Shown here one piece after another: positions 1 through 9,465 of a DNA stretch of 64,000 bases. The stretch comes from Streptomyces sp. SN-593 (GTDB taxonomy: Bacteria > Actinomycetota > Actinomycetes > Streptomycetales > Streptomycetaceae), in contig NZ_AP018365.1 of the NCBI RefSeq assembly GCF_016756395.1, positions 1,557,501-1,621,500 of the forward strand, given 5' to 3'. Made by a program: the position numbers and the translations under genes. The notes under the pieces are model-generated. The model was not told the DNA's origin and did not search any database. It saw only the letters and a program-made list of their open reading frames with translations. Numbering within the stretch: the stretch's first letter is position 1; every line of letters starts with the position of its first letter.

Positions 1-38
1 TTCCCGGACCGATTCATAATCGGCTTCCCCGAATTGGA

Positions 39-72
39 TTTTGGCGCACCAAAAACCGACCCGATGATCGGG
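39..72. other. Two adjacent inverted repeats at the left edge
   Basis: TTTTGG (39-44) and CCAAAA (49-54) form a 16-bp inverted repeat, followed directly by CCCGAT-G-ATCGGG (60-72). The first 120 bases are clearly more AT-rich than their surroundings, and an SD-like GGGAGGA follows at about 70-76. This looks like a promoter or operator zone, possibly for something outside the window. No gene can be supported here, and the direction is unknown. Confidence 0.35.
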
Positions 73-162
73 AGGACGTAGGCAGTGGGTGGCCGCTCGG
101 CCGGCGGGGCCTCGTGTGAACCAGGCCCGCGGTTTCAGCGACTCGGACTACGTTACGCAGGC

Positions 163-191
163 GCGGCGGCCGAGTCAAGCTCGGCCGCCGC
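163..191 (-). terminator. Hairpin terminator downstream of tyrS
   Basis: A perfect 12-bp stem (GCGGCGGCCGAG at 163-174, CTCGGCCGCCGC at 180-191) with a five-base loop lies 24 bases beyond the tyrS stop codon in the direction of transcription. There is no strong U-tract, which is usual for streptomycete terminators. Confidence 0.7.
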
Positions 192-214
192 CCAAACGTG
201 GATTTCCGGCCGTC

Positions 215-1531
215 TCAGGCCAGTTCGACCGCTCCGAGGTTGCGCTTGCCCCGGCGCAGGACGAGCCAACGGCCGTGGATCAGGTCGCTTTGGGCGGGTA
301 CGGCGTCCTCGCCGACGACCTTCGCGTTGTTGAGGTAGGCGCCGCCCTCCTTGATGGTGCGGCGGGCGGCGGACTTGCTCGGTGCCAGCTCGACCAGGGC
401 CAACAGGTCCGCCACCGGGGCGAGTTCGCCGACCTTCGCGTGCGGCAGCTCACCGAGCGCGGCCGCGAGGGTCCGCTCGTCGAGGTCCGCGAGCTCACCC
501 TGGCCGAAAAGAGCCCTGGACGCGGCGATCACGGCGGCGCACTGGTCGGCGCCGTGCACCAGCTCGGTCAACTCCTCGGCGAGGGCCCGCTGCGCGGCCC
601 TGGCCTGCGGCCGCTCGGCGCTCGCCCGCTCCAGCTCCTCGATCTCCTCGCGGGACTTGAAGCTGAAGGTGCGCAGGTAGCGGGAGACGTCGCGGTCGTC
701 CGCGTTCAGCCAGAACTGGTAGAAGGCGTAGGGCGTGGTCAGTTCGGGGTCGAGCCAGACCGCCCCACCCTCGGTCTTGCCGAACTTGGTGCCGTCGGCC
801 TTGGTGAGCAGGACCTGGGTGAGCGCGTGGGCCGGGCCGTGCGGCTGGTTGCCCTCCACCCGCCGGATCAGGTCGAGCCCGGCGGTGATGTTGCCCCACT
901 GGTCGCTGCCGCCGATCTGAAGGGTGCAGCCGTACGTCCGGTAAAGCTGCACGTAGTCCAGCGACTGGAGGATGACGTAGCTGAACTCGGTGTAGCTCAT
1001 GCCCTCCCCGTCGAGGCGGGTCCTGACCGTCTCGCGGGCGAGCATCTGGTTGACGCTGAAGTGCTTGCCGTAGTCGCGCAGCAGCGCCAGGGCGGAGACG
1101 CCCTCGGTCCACTCGTAGTTGTTGGCCATCACGGCCTGGGTGGGGCCGGCGGTGTCGAAGTCGAGGAACGCGGAGAGCTGGCCGCGCAGCGCGGCGACCC
1201 ACTGCTGGACCGTCTCGACGTCGTTGAGCACCCGCTCGGCACTGGGCTTCGGGTCGCCGATCAGTCCGGTGGCCCCGCCGACCAGGGCGATCGGCCGGTG
1301 GCCGGCGAGCTGGAACCGGCGCAGGGTGAGGATCTGGGTGAGGTGGCCGACGTGGAGGCTCCGCGCGGTCGGGTCGAATCCGCAATACAGGGTGAGGGGA
1401 CCGTCCGCGAGCGCCTTGCGCAGGGCTTCCTCGTCGGTGGTCTGGGCGAGGACGCCCCGCCACCGCAGCTCGTCGACGATGTCCGTCACGGTGTCCGTGT
1501 CTCCTTGGTTCTGCGGCTGCTGGTCGGGCAC
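215..1531 (-). CDS. tyrS: Tyrosyl-tRNA synthetase
   Basis: Charges tRNA-Tyr with tyrosine in the cytoplasm (class I aminoacyl-tRNA synthetase). The 438-residue length is normal for the bacterial enzyme. The class I HIGH signature appears as HVGH near residue 62, following [10 protein letters not shown], and the KMSKS loop appears as KFGKT near residue 250. The tyrosine-binding region around GGSDQWGNI is intact. The C-terminus carries an S4-like RNA-binding segment ([16 protein letters not shown]). It is the last gene of a minus-strand pair with the upstream DNA glycosylase (99-base gap) and ends at a strong hairpin. No T-box was seen in the short leader. Identification is secure. Confidence 0.97.
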   Translation of the reverse strand: MPDQQPQNQGDTDTVTDIVDELRWRGVLAQTTDEEALRKALADGPLTLYCGFDPTARSLHVGHLTQILTLRRFQLAGHRPIALVGGATGLIGDPKPSAERVLNDVETVQQWVAALRGQLSAFLDFDTAGPTQAVMANNYEWTEGVSALALLRDYGKHFSVNQMLARETVRTRLDGEGMSYTEFSYVILQSLDYVQLYRTYGCTLQIGGSDQWGNITAGLDLIRRVEGNQPHGPAHALTQVLLTKADGTKFGKTEGGAVWLDPELTTPYAFYQFWLNADDRDVSRYLRTFSFKSREEIEELERASAERPQARAAQRALAEELTELVHGADQCAAVIAASRALFGQGELADLDERTLAAALGELPHAKVGELAPVADLLALVELAPSKSAARRTIKEGGAYLNNAKVVGEDAVPAQSDLIHGRWLVLRRGKRNLGAVELA

Positions 1532-1630
1532 CTGCCCGTCCGGGCGCCGGAGCGCCGGGCGGGTCTGCCGCCGGGGTGCCTGGGGTGCTGGTACCAGCGT
1601 GCCTGAGGTTTCGTGGTGGCGGCGAGTCGA

Positions 1631-2269
1631 TTATCCGCGCTTGCGCGGGGTGTGCGGGCGGTAGGGGCTGACGGTGGGGTCGCCGTCGATCCAGTAGCGC
1701 CAGGGGTGGGCCGCGCCGTCGCCGCCGACACCGGTGCGGGGGCCGCTGCGGACGGTGCCGGGGTCGGGCGGGGCGCCGGTGAGGACGCGGAACGGGCCGC
1801 CGTCCTCGGCGCAGGCGTCGGCGCCGTTCAGGGCGCGGTCCACGCCGAGCGCGGTGGCGAGCCGGGCCGGCCCCTGGGCGAGGTCGGCGTCCTTGCGGGA
1901 GGTGGGCCGGCGGGGCCGGGCGAGGTCGGCGCCCGTGGTGATGCGGCCGGCCCGCAGCAGGACCCCGCTGGCGGTGCCGACCGGGCCGCACACGAGGTTC
2001 AGGCAGTGCCACATGCCGTAGGTGAAGTACACGTAGGTGTGGCCGGGTGGGCCGAACATCACGGCGTTGCGCTCGGTGCGGCCGCGGTAGGCGTGCGAGC
2101 CGGGGTCGTTCGGGCCGTCGTACGCCTCGACCTCGGTGAGCCTCAGCTCGACGGGGCCGTCGTCGGTGGCGCGGACCAGGGTGCGGCCGAGCAGGTCGGG
2201 GGCGATCTCCAGCACGGGCCGGTCGAAGAAGGAGCGCTTCAGGGGGGTCCGGTCGGATGGCGTGATCAC
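1631..2269 (-). CDS. mpg: DNA-3-methyladenine glycosylase (AAG/MPG family)
   Basis: Base-excision repair enzyme that removes alkylated purines such as 3-methyladenine by cleaving the N-glycosidic bond. The 212-residue product matches the family length. Family motifs are visible: [20 protein letters not shown] at the N-terminus, [19 protein letters not shown] with the catalytic Glu, [20 protein letters not shown], and [12 protein letters not shown]. The frame stays open upstream, but GTG at 2269 starts the protein where homologues start; no good Shine-Dalgarno is visible, so the start is moderately uncertain. It lies upstream of tyrS on the same strand and is divergent from the PEBP gene. Confidence 0.93.
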   Translation of the reverse strand: MITPSDRTPLKRSFFDRPVLEIAPDLLGRTLVRATDDGPVELRLTEVEAYDGPNDPGSHAYRGRTERNAVMFGPPGHTYVYFTYGMWHCLNLVCGPVGTASGVLLRAGRITTGADLARPRRPTSRKDADLAQGPARLATALGVDRALNGADACAEDGGPFRVLTGAPPDPGTVRSGPRTGVGGDGAAHPWRYWIDGDPTVSPYRPHTPRKRG

Positions 2270-2443
2270 GAGGAAGGAGCGTAATGGACACCCGGTCGGC
2301 GCGGGCGGGCGGCGCGGACGCCGTGAAGATCGGCCCGTAGGCTCGGACGGTGCGTTCCGTTCGCGCGCGGCGTCCGGGTGCTGCCCGGGGCGCCGGGGCG
2401 GGCGGGACCTTTTTCCCACAGGATCCCAACAGGAGGTGTCGAG

Positions 2444-2986
2444 GTGACCGAGCAAGCGCGACGGCCGCTCCCCCATGACTTCCACCCGCCGGTGCCGGCG
2501 TTCACGGTGGTCAGCGACGACGTGGCGCCGGGGGCGCCGCTCAAGGACGCCCAGGTGTTCGCGGCCGGGAACACCTCCCCGCACCTGCGGTGGGAGGGCT
2601 TCCCGGAGGGGACCGGGAGCTTCGCGGTCTCCTGCTACGACCCGGACGCGCCGACCGGCAGCGGCTTCTGGCACTGGTCGGTCTTCGACATCCCGGCGTC
2701 CGTGACGGAGCTGCCGGCGGGCGCGGGGTCGGGGGACTTCGCCGGTCTGCCCGCCGGCGCGGTGCAGGTGCGCAACGACTACGGCACCCGTGACTTCGGC
2801 GGTGCCGCGCCGCCGCCCGGGGACGGCCCGCACCGCTACGTCTTCACGGTGTACGCGGTGGACACGGAGAAGCTGGGCCCCGACGCGGACGCCACCCCGG
2901 CCGTGGTGGGCTTCAACCTCCGCTTCCACACGCTGGCGCGGGCGCAGCTCATCGGCGTTTACGAGGTGCCGGCGGACGCCGGCTGA
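2444..2986 (+). CDS. YbhB/YbcL family (PEBP, Raf-kinase-inhibitor-like) protein
   Basis: A 180-residue phosphatidylethanolamine-binding-protein fold. The family hallmarks are present: the ligand-site stretch [15 protein letters not shown] (Asp-Pro-Asp-Ala-Pro followed by HW), then [20 protein letters not shown], and [11 protein letters not shown]. The biochemical role of bacterial members is poorly defined; some inhibit proteases or bind lipids. GTG at 2444 was chosen because AGGAGG lies at 2431-2436, eight bases upstream. It has no signal peptide, so it is probably cytoplasmic. It is transcribed away from mpg. The stop codon sits in a GCCGGC-TGA-GCCGGC palindrome. Confidence 0.92.
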   Translation: MTEQARRPLPHDFHPPVPAFTVVSDDVAPGAPLKDAQVFAAGNTSPHLRWEGFPEGTGSFAVSCYDPDAPTGSGFWHWSVFDIPASVTELPAGAGSGDFAGLPAGAVQVRNDYGTRDFGGAAPPPGDGPHRYVFTVYAVDTEKLGPDADATPAVVGFNLRFHTLARAQLIGVYEVPADAG

Positions 2987-3019
2987 GCCGGCTCCCCTCC
3001 GGTGCCGGACACCCCGCGC

Positions 3020-3058
3020 GGGCCCCGCGGTCGGGACCGCGGCGGCCGCGCGGGGCCC
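3020..3058 (+). terminator. GC-rich nested hairpin after the PEBP gene
   Basis: GGGCCCCGCG (3020-3029) pairs with CGCGGGGCCC (3049-3058). Nested inside is an alternative perfect stem, CCGCGGTC (3025-3032) with GACCGCGG (3035-3042). It lies 34 bases after the stop codon and has no U-tract. It is a probable terminator between two co-directional genes. Confidence 0.5.
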
Positions 3059-3137
3059 GGCCGGAAACTCCGTTGTCCGGCACGGGCGCCCAGGGTCACA
3101 GTGGTTCCACCTGAAGGACCCCGGGAGGTGGGCGGAC

Positions 3138-3641
3138 ATGCGCGAGACGCTGGTGCTGAATGCGAGTTTCGAGCCGCTGTCGACGGTGTCGCTGCGGCGT
3201 GCGATCGTGCTGGTGATGCAGGACAAGGCGGTCGTCGAGCAGGCCCACCCCGGTCTCCGGGTCCGCGCGGCGCGGGTGGACGTGCCGGTGCCGCAGGTGA
3301 TCAGGCTGTGCCGCTACGTCCGGGTGCCGTTCCGACAACAGGCGCCGTGGTCGCGCCGCGGGGTGCTGGTACGGGACCGGCACCGCTGCGCGTACTGCGG
3401 GCGCCGGGCCACGACCGTGGACCACGTGCAGCCGCGCTCGCGGGGCGGCGGCGACACCTGGCTGAACACGGTGGCCTCGTGCAGCGAGGACAACCAGCGC
3501 AAGGCGGACCGTACTCCTGAGCAGGCCGGGATGCGGCTGCTGGTGCGGCCGTTCGAGCCCACGCCGGCCGACGCGCTGCTGCTCGCGCTGGGTGTCCGGG
3601 ACCGTGGCGACCTGCCGGAGTGGCTGGCGCTGCCGGCCTGA
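3138..3641 (+). CDS. HNH endonuclease
   Basis: A 167-residue HNH nuclease. The zinc/catalytic unit is clear: [20 protein letters not shown] (CxxC near residues 84-87, then the DH pair), followed by [13 protein letters not shown] and the final basic segment [13 protein letters not shown]. The N-terminal 70 residues ([20 protein letters not shown]) are typical of the actinobacterial stand-alone HNH family. The function is unproven; repair or recombination roles are often suggested. ATG at 3138 follows a GGGAGGTG ribosome site. It ends 15 bases from the stop of the convergent permease gene. Confidence 0.92.
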   Translation: MRETLVLNASFEPLSTVSLRRAIVLVMQDKAVVEQAHPGLRVRAARVDVPVPQVIRLCRYVRVPFRQQAPWSRRGVLVRDRHRCAYCGRRATTVDHVQPRSRGGGDTWLNTVASCSEDNQRKADRTPEQAGMRLLVRPFEPTPADALLLALGVRDRGDLPEWLALPA

Positions 3642-3656
3642 GCGGACCGGCACCGC

Positions 3657-4424
3657 TCACTTCAGCAGCAGTTGGACGATCGCCGCGACGCCGACGGCGA
3701 CGATGAGGCCGCGCAGTGCCGTCGGCGGGAGGCGGCGCCCGACCCGGGCGCCGATCAGCCCGCCGATGGTGGCGCCGGCCGCGATGAGCCCGACCGCGGC
3801 CCAGTCCATGTGGGCGATGACGATGAAGAACAGCGCGGCGACGCCGTTGACCATCGCGGCGAGCACGTTCTTCAGGCCGTTGATCCTCTGGAGCGTCTCG
3901 TCGAGGAGCACGCCCATCAGGGACATGTAGAGGACTCCCTGCGCGGCCCCGAAGTACCCGCCGTAGACGCTGGCGAGGAGGATGCCGAGCAGGAGGAAGG
4001 GTCCGCCGTGCACGGGGGCGGCGGACCCGCTGCGTTCCCGGCGGGCCTGGATGGCGCGGGTCAGGCGCGGTTGCAGCACCACCATCGCCAGGGCGAGCGC
4101 GATGAGCACCGGCACGATCGCGTGGAACGCCTTGGACGGCAGGTTCACCAGCAGGATGGCCCCGGCCGAGCCGCCGATCAGGCAGGCGGCACCCAGGCGC
4201 AGCAACCGGTCGCGCTGGCCGGCCAGTTCGCGGCGGTAGCCGATGGCGCCGGTGATCGAGCCGGGCACGAGGCCGAGGGTGTTGGAGACGTTCGCGGTGA
4301 CGGGCGGCAGCCCGACGGCCAGCAGGACCGGGAAGGTGATCAGCGTGCCCGAGCCGACGATGGTGTTGATGGTGCCCGCGCCGATCCCGGCGGCGAGCAC
4401 GGCGACGGCTTCCGCCGGTGACAT
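3657..4424 (-). CDS. TauE/SafE (DUF81) family sulfite/anion exporter-like permease
   Basis: A 255-residue integral membrane protein with about eight hydrophobic segments and two family half-repeats. Typical motifs are GSGTLITFPVLLAVGLPPVTANVSNT near the N-terminus (only its first 20 residues: GSGTLITFPVLLAVGLPPVT) and GAAQGVLYMSLMGVLL in the second half. The family moves sulfur-containing organic anions or sulfite; the substrate cannot be deduced here. ATG at 4424 has a GGAGGA ribosome site just upstream. It stands alone, with no sulfur-metabolism neighbours. Confidence 0.9.
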   Translation of the reverse strand: MSPAEAVAVLAAGIGAGTINTIVGSGTLITFPVLLAVGLPPVTANVSNTLGLVPGSITGAIGYRRELAGQRDRLLRLGAACLIGGSAGAILLVNLPSKAFHAIVPVLIALALAMVVLQPRLTRAIQARRERSGSAAPVHGGPFLLLGILLASVYGGYFGAAQGVLYMSLMGVLLDETLQRINGLKNVLAAMVNGVAALFFIVIAHMDWAAVGLIAAGATIGGLIGARVGRRLPPTALRGLIVAVGVAAIVQLLLK

Positions 4425-4573
4425 GGGTCCTCCGTGATCGGTGCGCGCCTCTCCCGCCGCCCGCGGTCGAGGGGCGCGGTGATCATGTCACACCGGGTCC
4501 GCGCGGGCCGGGGCGGCCCTGGCGGGGCCGGTCCTCGTCGAGGGGCGGGGTCGCTCCTGATCGGACGGCGGGG

Positions 4574-5578
4574 TCAGTCCTTGTCGAAGGGCGGGGCCTC
4601 GCGGCGCGGCGCGGGGGCGGCGGCGGGCCGGGTGGCGGGCGGTGCGCCGGCGGCGCTGCCCGGGGCGGCGGCGGGGGCTCCGCCGTTGCCGCCGCCGTTG
4701 CCGGGCATGCCGGGGATGTTGACGATGCCGCCCAGGCCCTTGAGCGCGTCGTTGAGTTCGCTGGGGATGATCCAGAGCTTGTTGGCGTCGCCCTCGGCGA
4801 TCTTCGGGAGCATCTGGAGGTACTGGTAGGCGAGAAGCTTCTGGTCCGGGTCGCCGGCGTGGATGGACTCGAAGACGGTGCGGATCGCCTGCGCCTCACC
4901 CTCGGCGCGCAGCGCGGCGGACCGCGCGTCACCCTCGGCACGCAGGATCGAGGACTGCTTCTCGCCCTCCGCGGTGAGGATCTGGGACTGCCGGATGCCC
5001 TCGGCGGTGAGGATCGCGGCGCGCTTGTCACGGTCCGCGCGCATCTGCTTCTCCATCGAGTCCTGGATGGAGGTCGGCGGTTCGATCGCCTTCAGCTCGA
5101 CGCGGTTGACGCGGATGCCCCACTTGCCGGTGGCCTCGTCGAGGACGCCGCGCAGAGCCGCGTTGATCTCCTCGCGCGAGGTGAGGGTCCGCTCCAGGTC
5201 CATGCCGCCGATGATGTTGCGCAGCGTGGTGACGGTGAGCTGCTCGATCGCCTGGATGTAGCTGGCGACCTCGTAGGTGGCGGCCCGGGCGTCGGTGACC
5301 TGGTAGTAGATGACCGTGTCGATGTTCACCACCAGGTTGTCCTGGGTGATCACCGGTTGCGGGGGGAACGGCACGACCTGCTCGCGCAGGTCGATGCGGT
5401 TGCGGATGGTGTCGATGAACGGGACGACGATGTTCAGCCCGGCGCTCAGCGTGCGTGTGTAGCGGCCGAAGCGCTCGACGATGGCGGCGCTGGCCTGCGG
5501 GATGACCTGGACCGTCCTGATCAGGGCGATGAAGACGAGCACCACCAGGATGATGAGGACGATGATGATGGGCTGCAT
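4574..5578 (-). CDS. SPFH/band-7 (stomatin-like) membrane protein
   Basis: A 334-residue stomatin/prohibitin-type protein. One N-terminal transmembrane segment (QPIIIVLIILVVLVFIALI) is followed by the SPFH core: IVERFGRYTRTLSAGLNIVV, DLREQVVPFPPQPVITQDNL, NIIGGMDLERTLTSREEIN. An Ala/Glu-rich coiled coil has repeated ILTAEG/ILRAEG units around residues 190-240, and the tail is Gly/Pro/Ala-rich. Such proteins form membrane-scaffold oligomers. ATG at 5578 was chosen over an upstream in-frame ATG because it starts at the membrane segment and has GGAG upstream. The NfeD-domain partner, the usual companion, is directly upstream. Confidence 0.93.
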   Translation of the reverse strand: MQPIIIVLIILVVLVFIALIRTVQVIPQASAAIVERFGRYTRTLSAGLNIVVPFIDTIRNRIDLREQVVPFPPQPVITQDNLVVNIDTVIYYQVTDARAATYEVASYIQAIEQLTVTTLRNIIGGMDLERTLTSREEINAALRGVLDEATGKWGIRVNRVELKAIEPPTSIQDSMEKQMRADRDKRAAILTAEGIRQSQILTAEGEKQSSILRAEGDARSAALRAEGEAQAIRTVFESIHAGDPDQKLLAYQYLQMLPKIAEGDANKLWIIPSELNDALKGLGGIVNIPGMPGNGGGNGGAPAAAPGSAAGAPPATRPAAAPAPRREAPPFDKD

Positions 5579-5802
5579 GGTCACTCCGGCGCCGGTTGAG
5601 TGCGGATGGAGCATGTACTACGACATGATCAATTGTCGCAGACAGTAGGCGTGCCATGTGCCGGGTTCGACGAATTCCCGGCGTCCGGCGGCCCGTTGAC
5701 TGCGGTGGTGCTGCGGTGGTGCTGCGGTGTGCTGAGCGGGGAGCTGCTGGTGCGGTGCCACTGCCTTGGCGCTGCGGTGCGCGGGTGCCGCAGGTCGTGG
5801 GC

Positions 5803-6225
5803 CTACATCACGACCGCGGTCGCGCCGTCGATCTCCACGACGTCCACGTGCTGGCCGGGGTCGAAGACGCGGTCGTGCTCCAGGGAACGGGCCGACCAGA
5901 CCTCGCCGCCGAGCTTGATCCTGCCGCCAGCGCCGTCGTCGACCCGTTCGAGCACGAGCGCGCGCTTGCCCTTGAGGGCGTCGACGCCGCTGCGCTGCCC
6001 GGCGTTCTGCCGGTTCCGGTAGGCGATCGGCCGGACGAAGACGAGCAGCGCCACCGAGACCACGACGAAGACGACGACCTGGGCGACGATGCCGCCGCCG
6101 GCGCCCGCCGTGGCGGCTCCGCCGACCGCGCCGACCGCGAACATGCCGAATTCGGGCATTGCCGTGATCACCAGCGGGATGCCCAGCCCCACTGCGGCCA
6201 CCAACCACCACACCCATGCGTCCAC
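5803..6225 (-). CDS. NfeD-like membrane protein
   Basis: A 140-residue protein with an N-terminal pair of membrane helices (about residues 5-70) and a C-terminal OB-fold typical of short NfeD proteins (LKGKRALVLERVDDGAGGRI through DVVEIDGATAVVM). Short NfeD proteins work with SPFH proteins, and the gene lies directly upstream of the stomatin-like gene on the same strand, which fits that partnership. The start is GTG at 6225 (MDAWVWWL). The 224-base gap between the two genes contains tandem CTGCGGTGGTG-like units near 5700-5735 and no other gene. Confidence 0.88.
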   Translation of the reverse strand: MDAWVWWLVAAVGLGIPLVITAMPEFGMFAVGAVGGAATAGAGGGIVAQVVVFVVVSVALLVFVRPIAYRNRQNAGQRSGVDALKGKRALVLERVDDGAGGRIKLGGEVWSARSLEHDRVFDPGQHVDVVEIDGATAVVM

Positions 6226-6291
6226 GGGGTCAATCGTAGGCGTACACGGGCCGGTTGCGGCAGTGCGCGAGCGGGACGACCGCGTCGCGGG

Positions 6292-7083
<792 letters not shown>

Positions 7084-7216
7084 GAGCGCGTTGTCTCCCA
7101 TTGCATCTCGGCAGTCTCGGCATGTCGGTGTGCCGGGATCGGCACGGGCCGGAAGGAACAACCCCCGGGGAAAACTTACGCCACCACGCGACCGGTCCAG
7201 TCCATAGGCTTGGGGC

Positions 7217-8005
7217 ATGCTTGATGAACCTCGTTCAGGACGGCTGGCGGCGTGGGGAAATGCCCTGCTTGCCGGACTTGCCGCGCCTGATGACGTCGCC
7301 CAGCGGATCTCGGCCGAGGACGCGGTGCACCGCGTCGTCGGCCTGCCGGGCGAAGCCGCCCCGGTCGGTCTCACCCTCGCGCTCGGCCGGCTCCGCGCCC
7401 TGGGTGTCACCGGGTTGCGGCTCGCCCTCCCGGTGGCCGGGCACCCGCTGGGGCTGACCGGCCCGCCGGAGTTCAACGCCCGCGCGATGGCCGCCGGCGA
7501 GGCGGTGCTGACGGTGGGCGCGGCCGGGCTCGGCCTCGTGCCGGAGGTCCACGAAGCCGGCCCCGCCGGCGACCTGCACGTGGACGTGGAGTGGCAGTGC
7601 CTGCCGGTACGGGACGCCCCGCCCGCGGACGTGCCCTCGCTCGGCGAGGCGGAGCGGGAGCTCGCCGAGGCGCTGCGCGACGCCACCGACGCGCTGGCGC
7701 AGCTCGACGTGGCCGGCGCGGGGCCCGCAGCCCAAGCGGCGCTGGAGGCGTACCGGGCGCGGGCCGAGCGCGGCCGGGAGGTACTCGCGCCGGGCTACCC
7801 GCCCCGGGCGGTACGGGTGCTGGAGCTGGCCCAGCGGGTGGCGGCGCTGGTGTCGATAGCGTCCGACGGGCACGGCGGCGCGGTGAGCGCGTCGCAGATC
7901 GCGGCCCGGGCCGAGTTGCTGCGGCCGGTGGAGCGGACCGCAAGGCGCGCGCAGGTCGCGGCCTACAACGCGTACGTGGAGGAGGCGGAGCGGCGCAGGC
8001 CGTAG
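7217..8005 (+). CDS. Conserved streptomycete protein of unknown function
   Basis: A 262-residue protein without a recognisable catalytic motif. The first 150 residues (repeated LALGRLRALGVTGLRLALPV, then AAGLGLVPE) look like a mixed alpha/beta domain. The last 100 residues are Ala/Glu/Arg-rich and probably helical (AEALRDATDALAQLDVAG). There is no signal peptide or membrane segment, so it is cytoplasmic. Its conserved position divergent to the ABC ATPase may mean a shared process, but that is only inference. The stop is followed by a (GAGCCG)7 array. Confidence 0.8.
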   Translation: MLDEPRSGRLAAWGNALLAGLAAPDDVAQRISAEDAVHRVVGLPGEAAPVGLTLALGRLRALGVTGLRLALPVAGHPLGLTGPPEFNARAMAAGEAVLTVGAAGLGLVPEVHEAGPAGDLHVDVEWQCLPVRDAPPADVPSLGEAERELAEALRDATDALAQLDVAGAGPAAQAALEAYRARAERGREVLAPGYPPRAVRVLELAQRVAALVSIASDGHGGAVSASQIAARAELLRPVERTARRAQVAAYNAYVEEAERRRP

Positions 8006-8018
8006 CCGTAGCCGTCGG

Positions 8019-8062
<44 letters not shown>

Positions 8063-8304
8063 CGGGGAGCGTACGCGGTGCGCCGCGTCGTGGGGCAGCG
8101 CGGTCCGGCGCCGTGGAGGCGCGCGTGGTGGGGGGCGGACGCGCAATGCGGGGATGCGGGGATACGCGGCCCGGCAGCGCCGGGCCCGCGGCCGGACTCG
8201 GACGCGCGGGCCCCGCGGCGACGTACGGCGACGTCGGCCGCGGGGCCCGCGCGGGTGACCGCCGCCCCGGGTTCAGGGAGCGGCCGGCGTCACGGGTGCC
8301 GGTG

Positions 8305-8544
8305 TCAGAGGTTGGCGCCGGTGTTGCCGAAGGCCGGGTTGAGCAGGCCGATCACGTTGACCGTGTTGCCGACCACGTTGACCGGGACGTGCACCGGGAC
8401 CTGCACGAGGTTGCCGGAGATGACGCCCGGCGACTTCACGGCGGCACCGTGGGCGCCCGAGTCGGCCGAGGCCGCACCGGCGCCGGCGGCGACGAGGCCG
8501 CCCGCCACGAGGGTGATGGTCGCGGCCTTCTTCAGGTTCTTCAC
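8305..8544 (-). CDS. chpE: Short chaplin, ChpE type (cysteine-free)
   Basis: A secreted 79-residue hydrophobic surface protein that assembles into amyloid fibrils coating aerial hyphae and spores. It has an N-terminal Sec signal (KNLKKAATITLVAGGLVAAG, cleavage after the ASA near residue 25) and one chaplin domain ending NVVGNTVNVIGLLNPAFGNT. The two cysteines of ordinary chaplins are absent: the positions before GNT and at the C-terminus hold V and G. That is the hallmark of ChpE. GTG at 8544 has AGGAGG eight bases upstream. It stands downstream of the two-component pair on the same strand, but 276 bases and a repeat separate them. Confidence 0.93.
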   Translation of the reverse strand: MKNLKKAATITLVAGGLVAAGAGAASADSGAHGAAVKSPGVISGNLVQVPVHVPVNVVGNTVNVIGLLNPAFGNTGANL

Positions 8545-8733
8545 TTCGAACTTCCTCCTTGCGGGACGCGCCGCAGCAATCCGCCGCGACACGCCATGGA
8601 GAACGCATCCCCGCAGCAGGGGATGCGCGCCTCGGAGGACATACACCCGACAGTATGAATCTCACTCCGCCAAGCGCGGGTGCGCGGGCGCGGCGCGCGG
8701 CACCCGAGGGGGCGCACCGGCCGGCGGCGCGCG

Positions 8734-8818
8734 CGGCGGTCAGCGGCGGGCGGACGCGCTCAGCGGCGGACCGAGGCGGTCAGCAGCGGACGGAGGCGGA
8801 CCGAGGCGGTCAGCGCCG
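8734..8818. repeat. Short direct repeats between chpE and the response regulator
   Basis: The 20-bp unit GGCGGACCGAGGCGGTCAGC occurs at 8765-8784 and 8795-8814, and shorter GCGGTCAGCGGCGG copies precede it. The array abuts the end of the response-regulator gene. The remaining 8545-8733 is the chpE upstream region; no convincing promoter was identified beyond a CATACT hexamer. Confidence 0.7.
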
Positions 8819-8820
8819 GC

Positions 8821-9465
8821 TCAGTCGCCCACGCCGTTGCGGACCGCCCACAGCGCGGCCTGGGTGCGGTCGGCGAGGTCGAGCTTCATCAGGATGTTCG
8901 ACACGTGGGTCTTCACGGTCTTCTCCGAGAGCACCAGCGCGCGGGCGATCTCGCGGTTGGAACGGCCGCCGGCGATCAGGCCGAGCACCTCGCGCTCGCG
9001 CTCGGTCAGCGTGCCGCCGCGGCCGGTGCCCCCGGCGGGCTGGTCCGGCGCGAGCAGCGCCCCGGCCACCTCGGGCTGGAGCAGGACGTGCCCGGCGTGC
9101 ACCGAGCGGATCGCGTCGGCGAGCGCGACCGGGTCGACGTCCTTGTACACGTATCCCGCGGCGCCGGCCCGCAGTGCGGGGACCACGGTGCGCTTCTCGG
9201 TGAAGCTGGTCACGATGAGGACCCTCGCGGGGCTGTCCGCCTCGCGCAGCAGCCGCAGCGCCTCGATGCCGTCGGTGCCGGGCATCTTGACGTCCATCAG
9301 GATCACGTCCGGCCGCAGCTCCAGCGCGCGGGCCACGCCCTCGTCGCCGTCGCCGGCCTCGCCGACCACCTCGATGTCGCCCTGAACCTCCAGGAACGTC
9401 CGCAGGCCGCGGCGCACCACCTGGTGGTCGTCCACGAGCAGCACCCGGATCACCTTGTCAGCCAC
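8821..9465 (-). CDS. NarL/FixJ-family response regulator
   Basis: A 214-residue DNA-binding response regulator. The receiver domain has the acidic pair VDD at 11-13, the phosphorylated Asp58 in LMDVKMPG, and the conserved Lys in GYVYKDV. The C-terminal LuxR-type helix-turn-helix begins LTEREREVLGLIAGGRSNRE and ends KTVKTHVSNILMKLDL. GTG at 9465 has a GGAGG site, and the gene overlaps the kinase end by eight bases, so the pair is translationally coupled. Target genes are unknown; the divergent 10.7-10.9 kb region holds a palindrome that could be its operator. Confidence 0.94.
   Translation of the reverse strand: MADKVIRVLLVDDHQVVRRGLRTFLEVQGDIEVVGEAGDGDEGVARALELRPDVILMDVKMPGTDGIEALRLLREADSPARVLIVTSFTEKRTVVPALRAGAAGYVYKDVDPVALADAIRSVHAGHVLLQPEVAGALLAPDQPAGGTGRGGTLTEREREVLGLIAGGRSNREIARALVLSEKTVKTHVSNILMKLDLADRTQAALWAVRNGVGD

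Noticed and set aside
89..1606. Long plus-strand open frame opposite tyrS
   Set aside because: It is a GC-skew shadow of tyrS; the translation is low-complexity Gly/Val/Leu/Glu/Arg and resembles no protein.
8305..8646. Longer chaplin start at 8646
   Set aside because: It would place 34 residues before the signal peptide; GTG 8544 has AGGAGG at the right distance.
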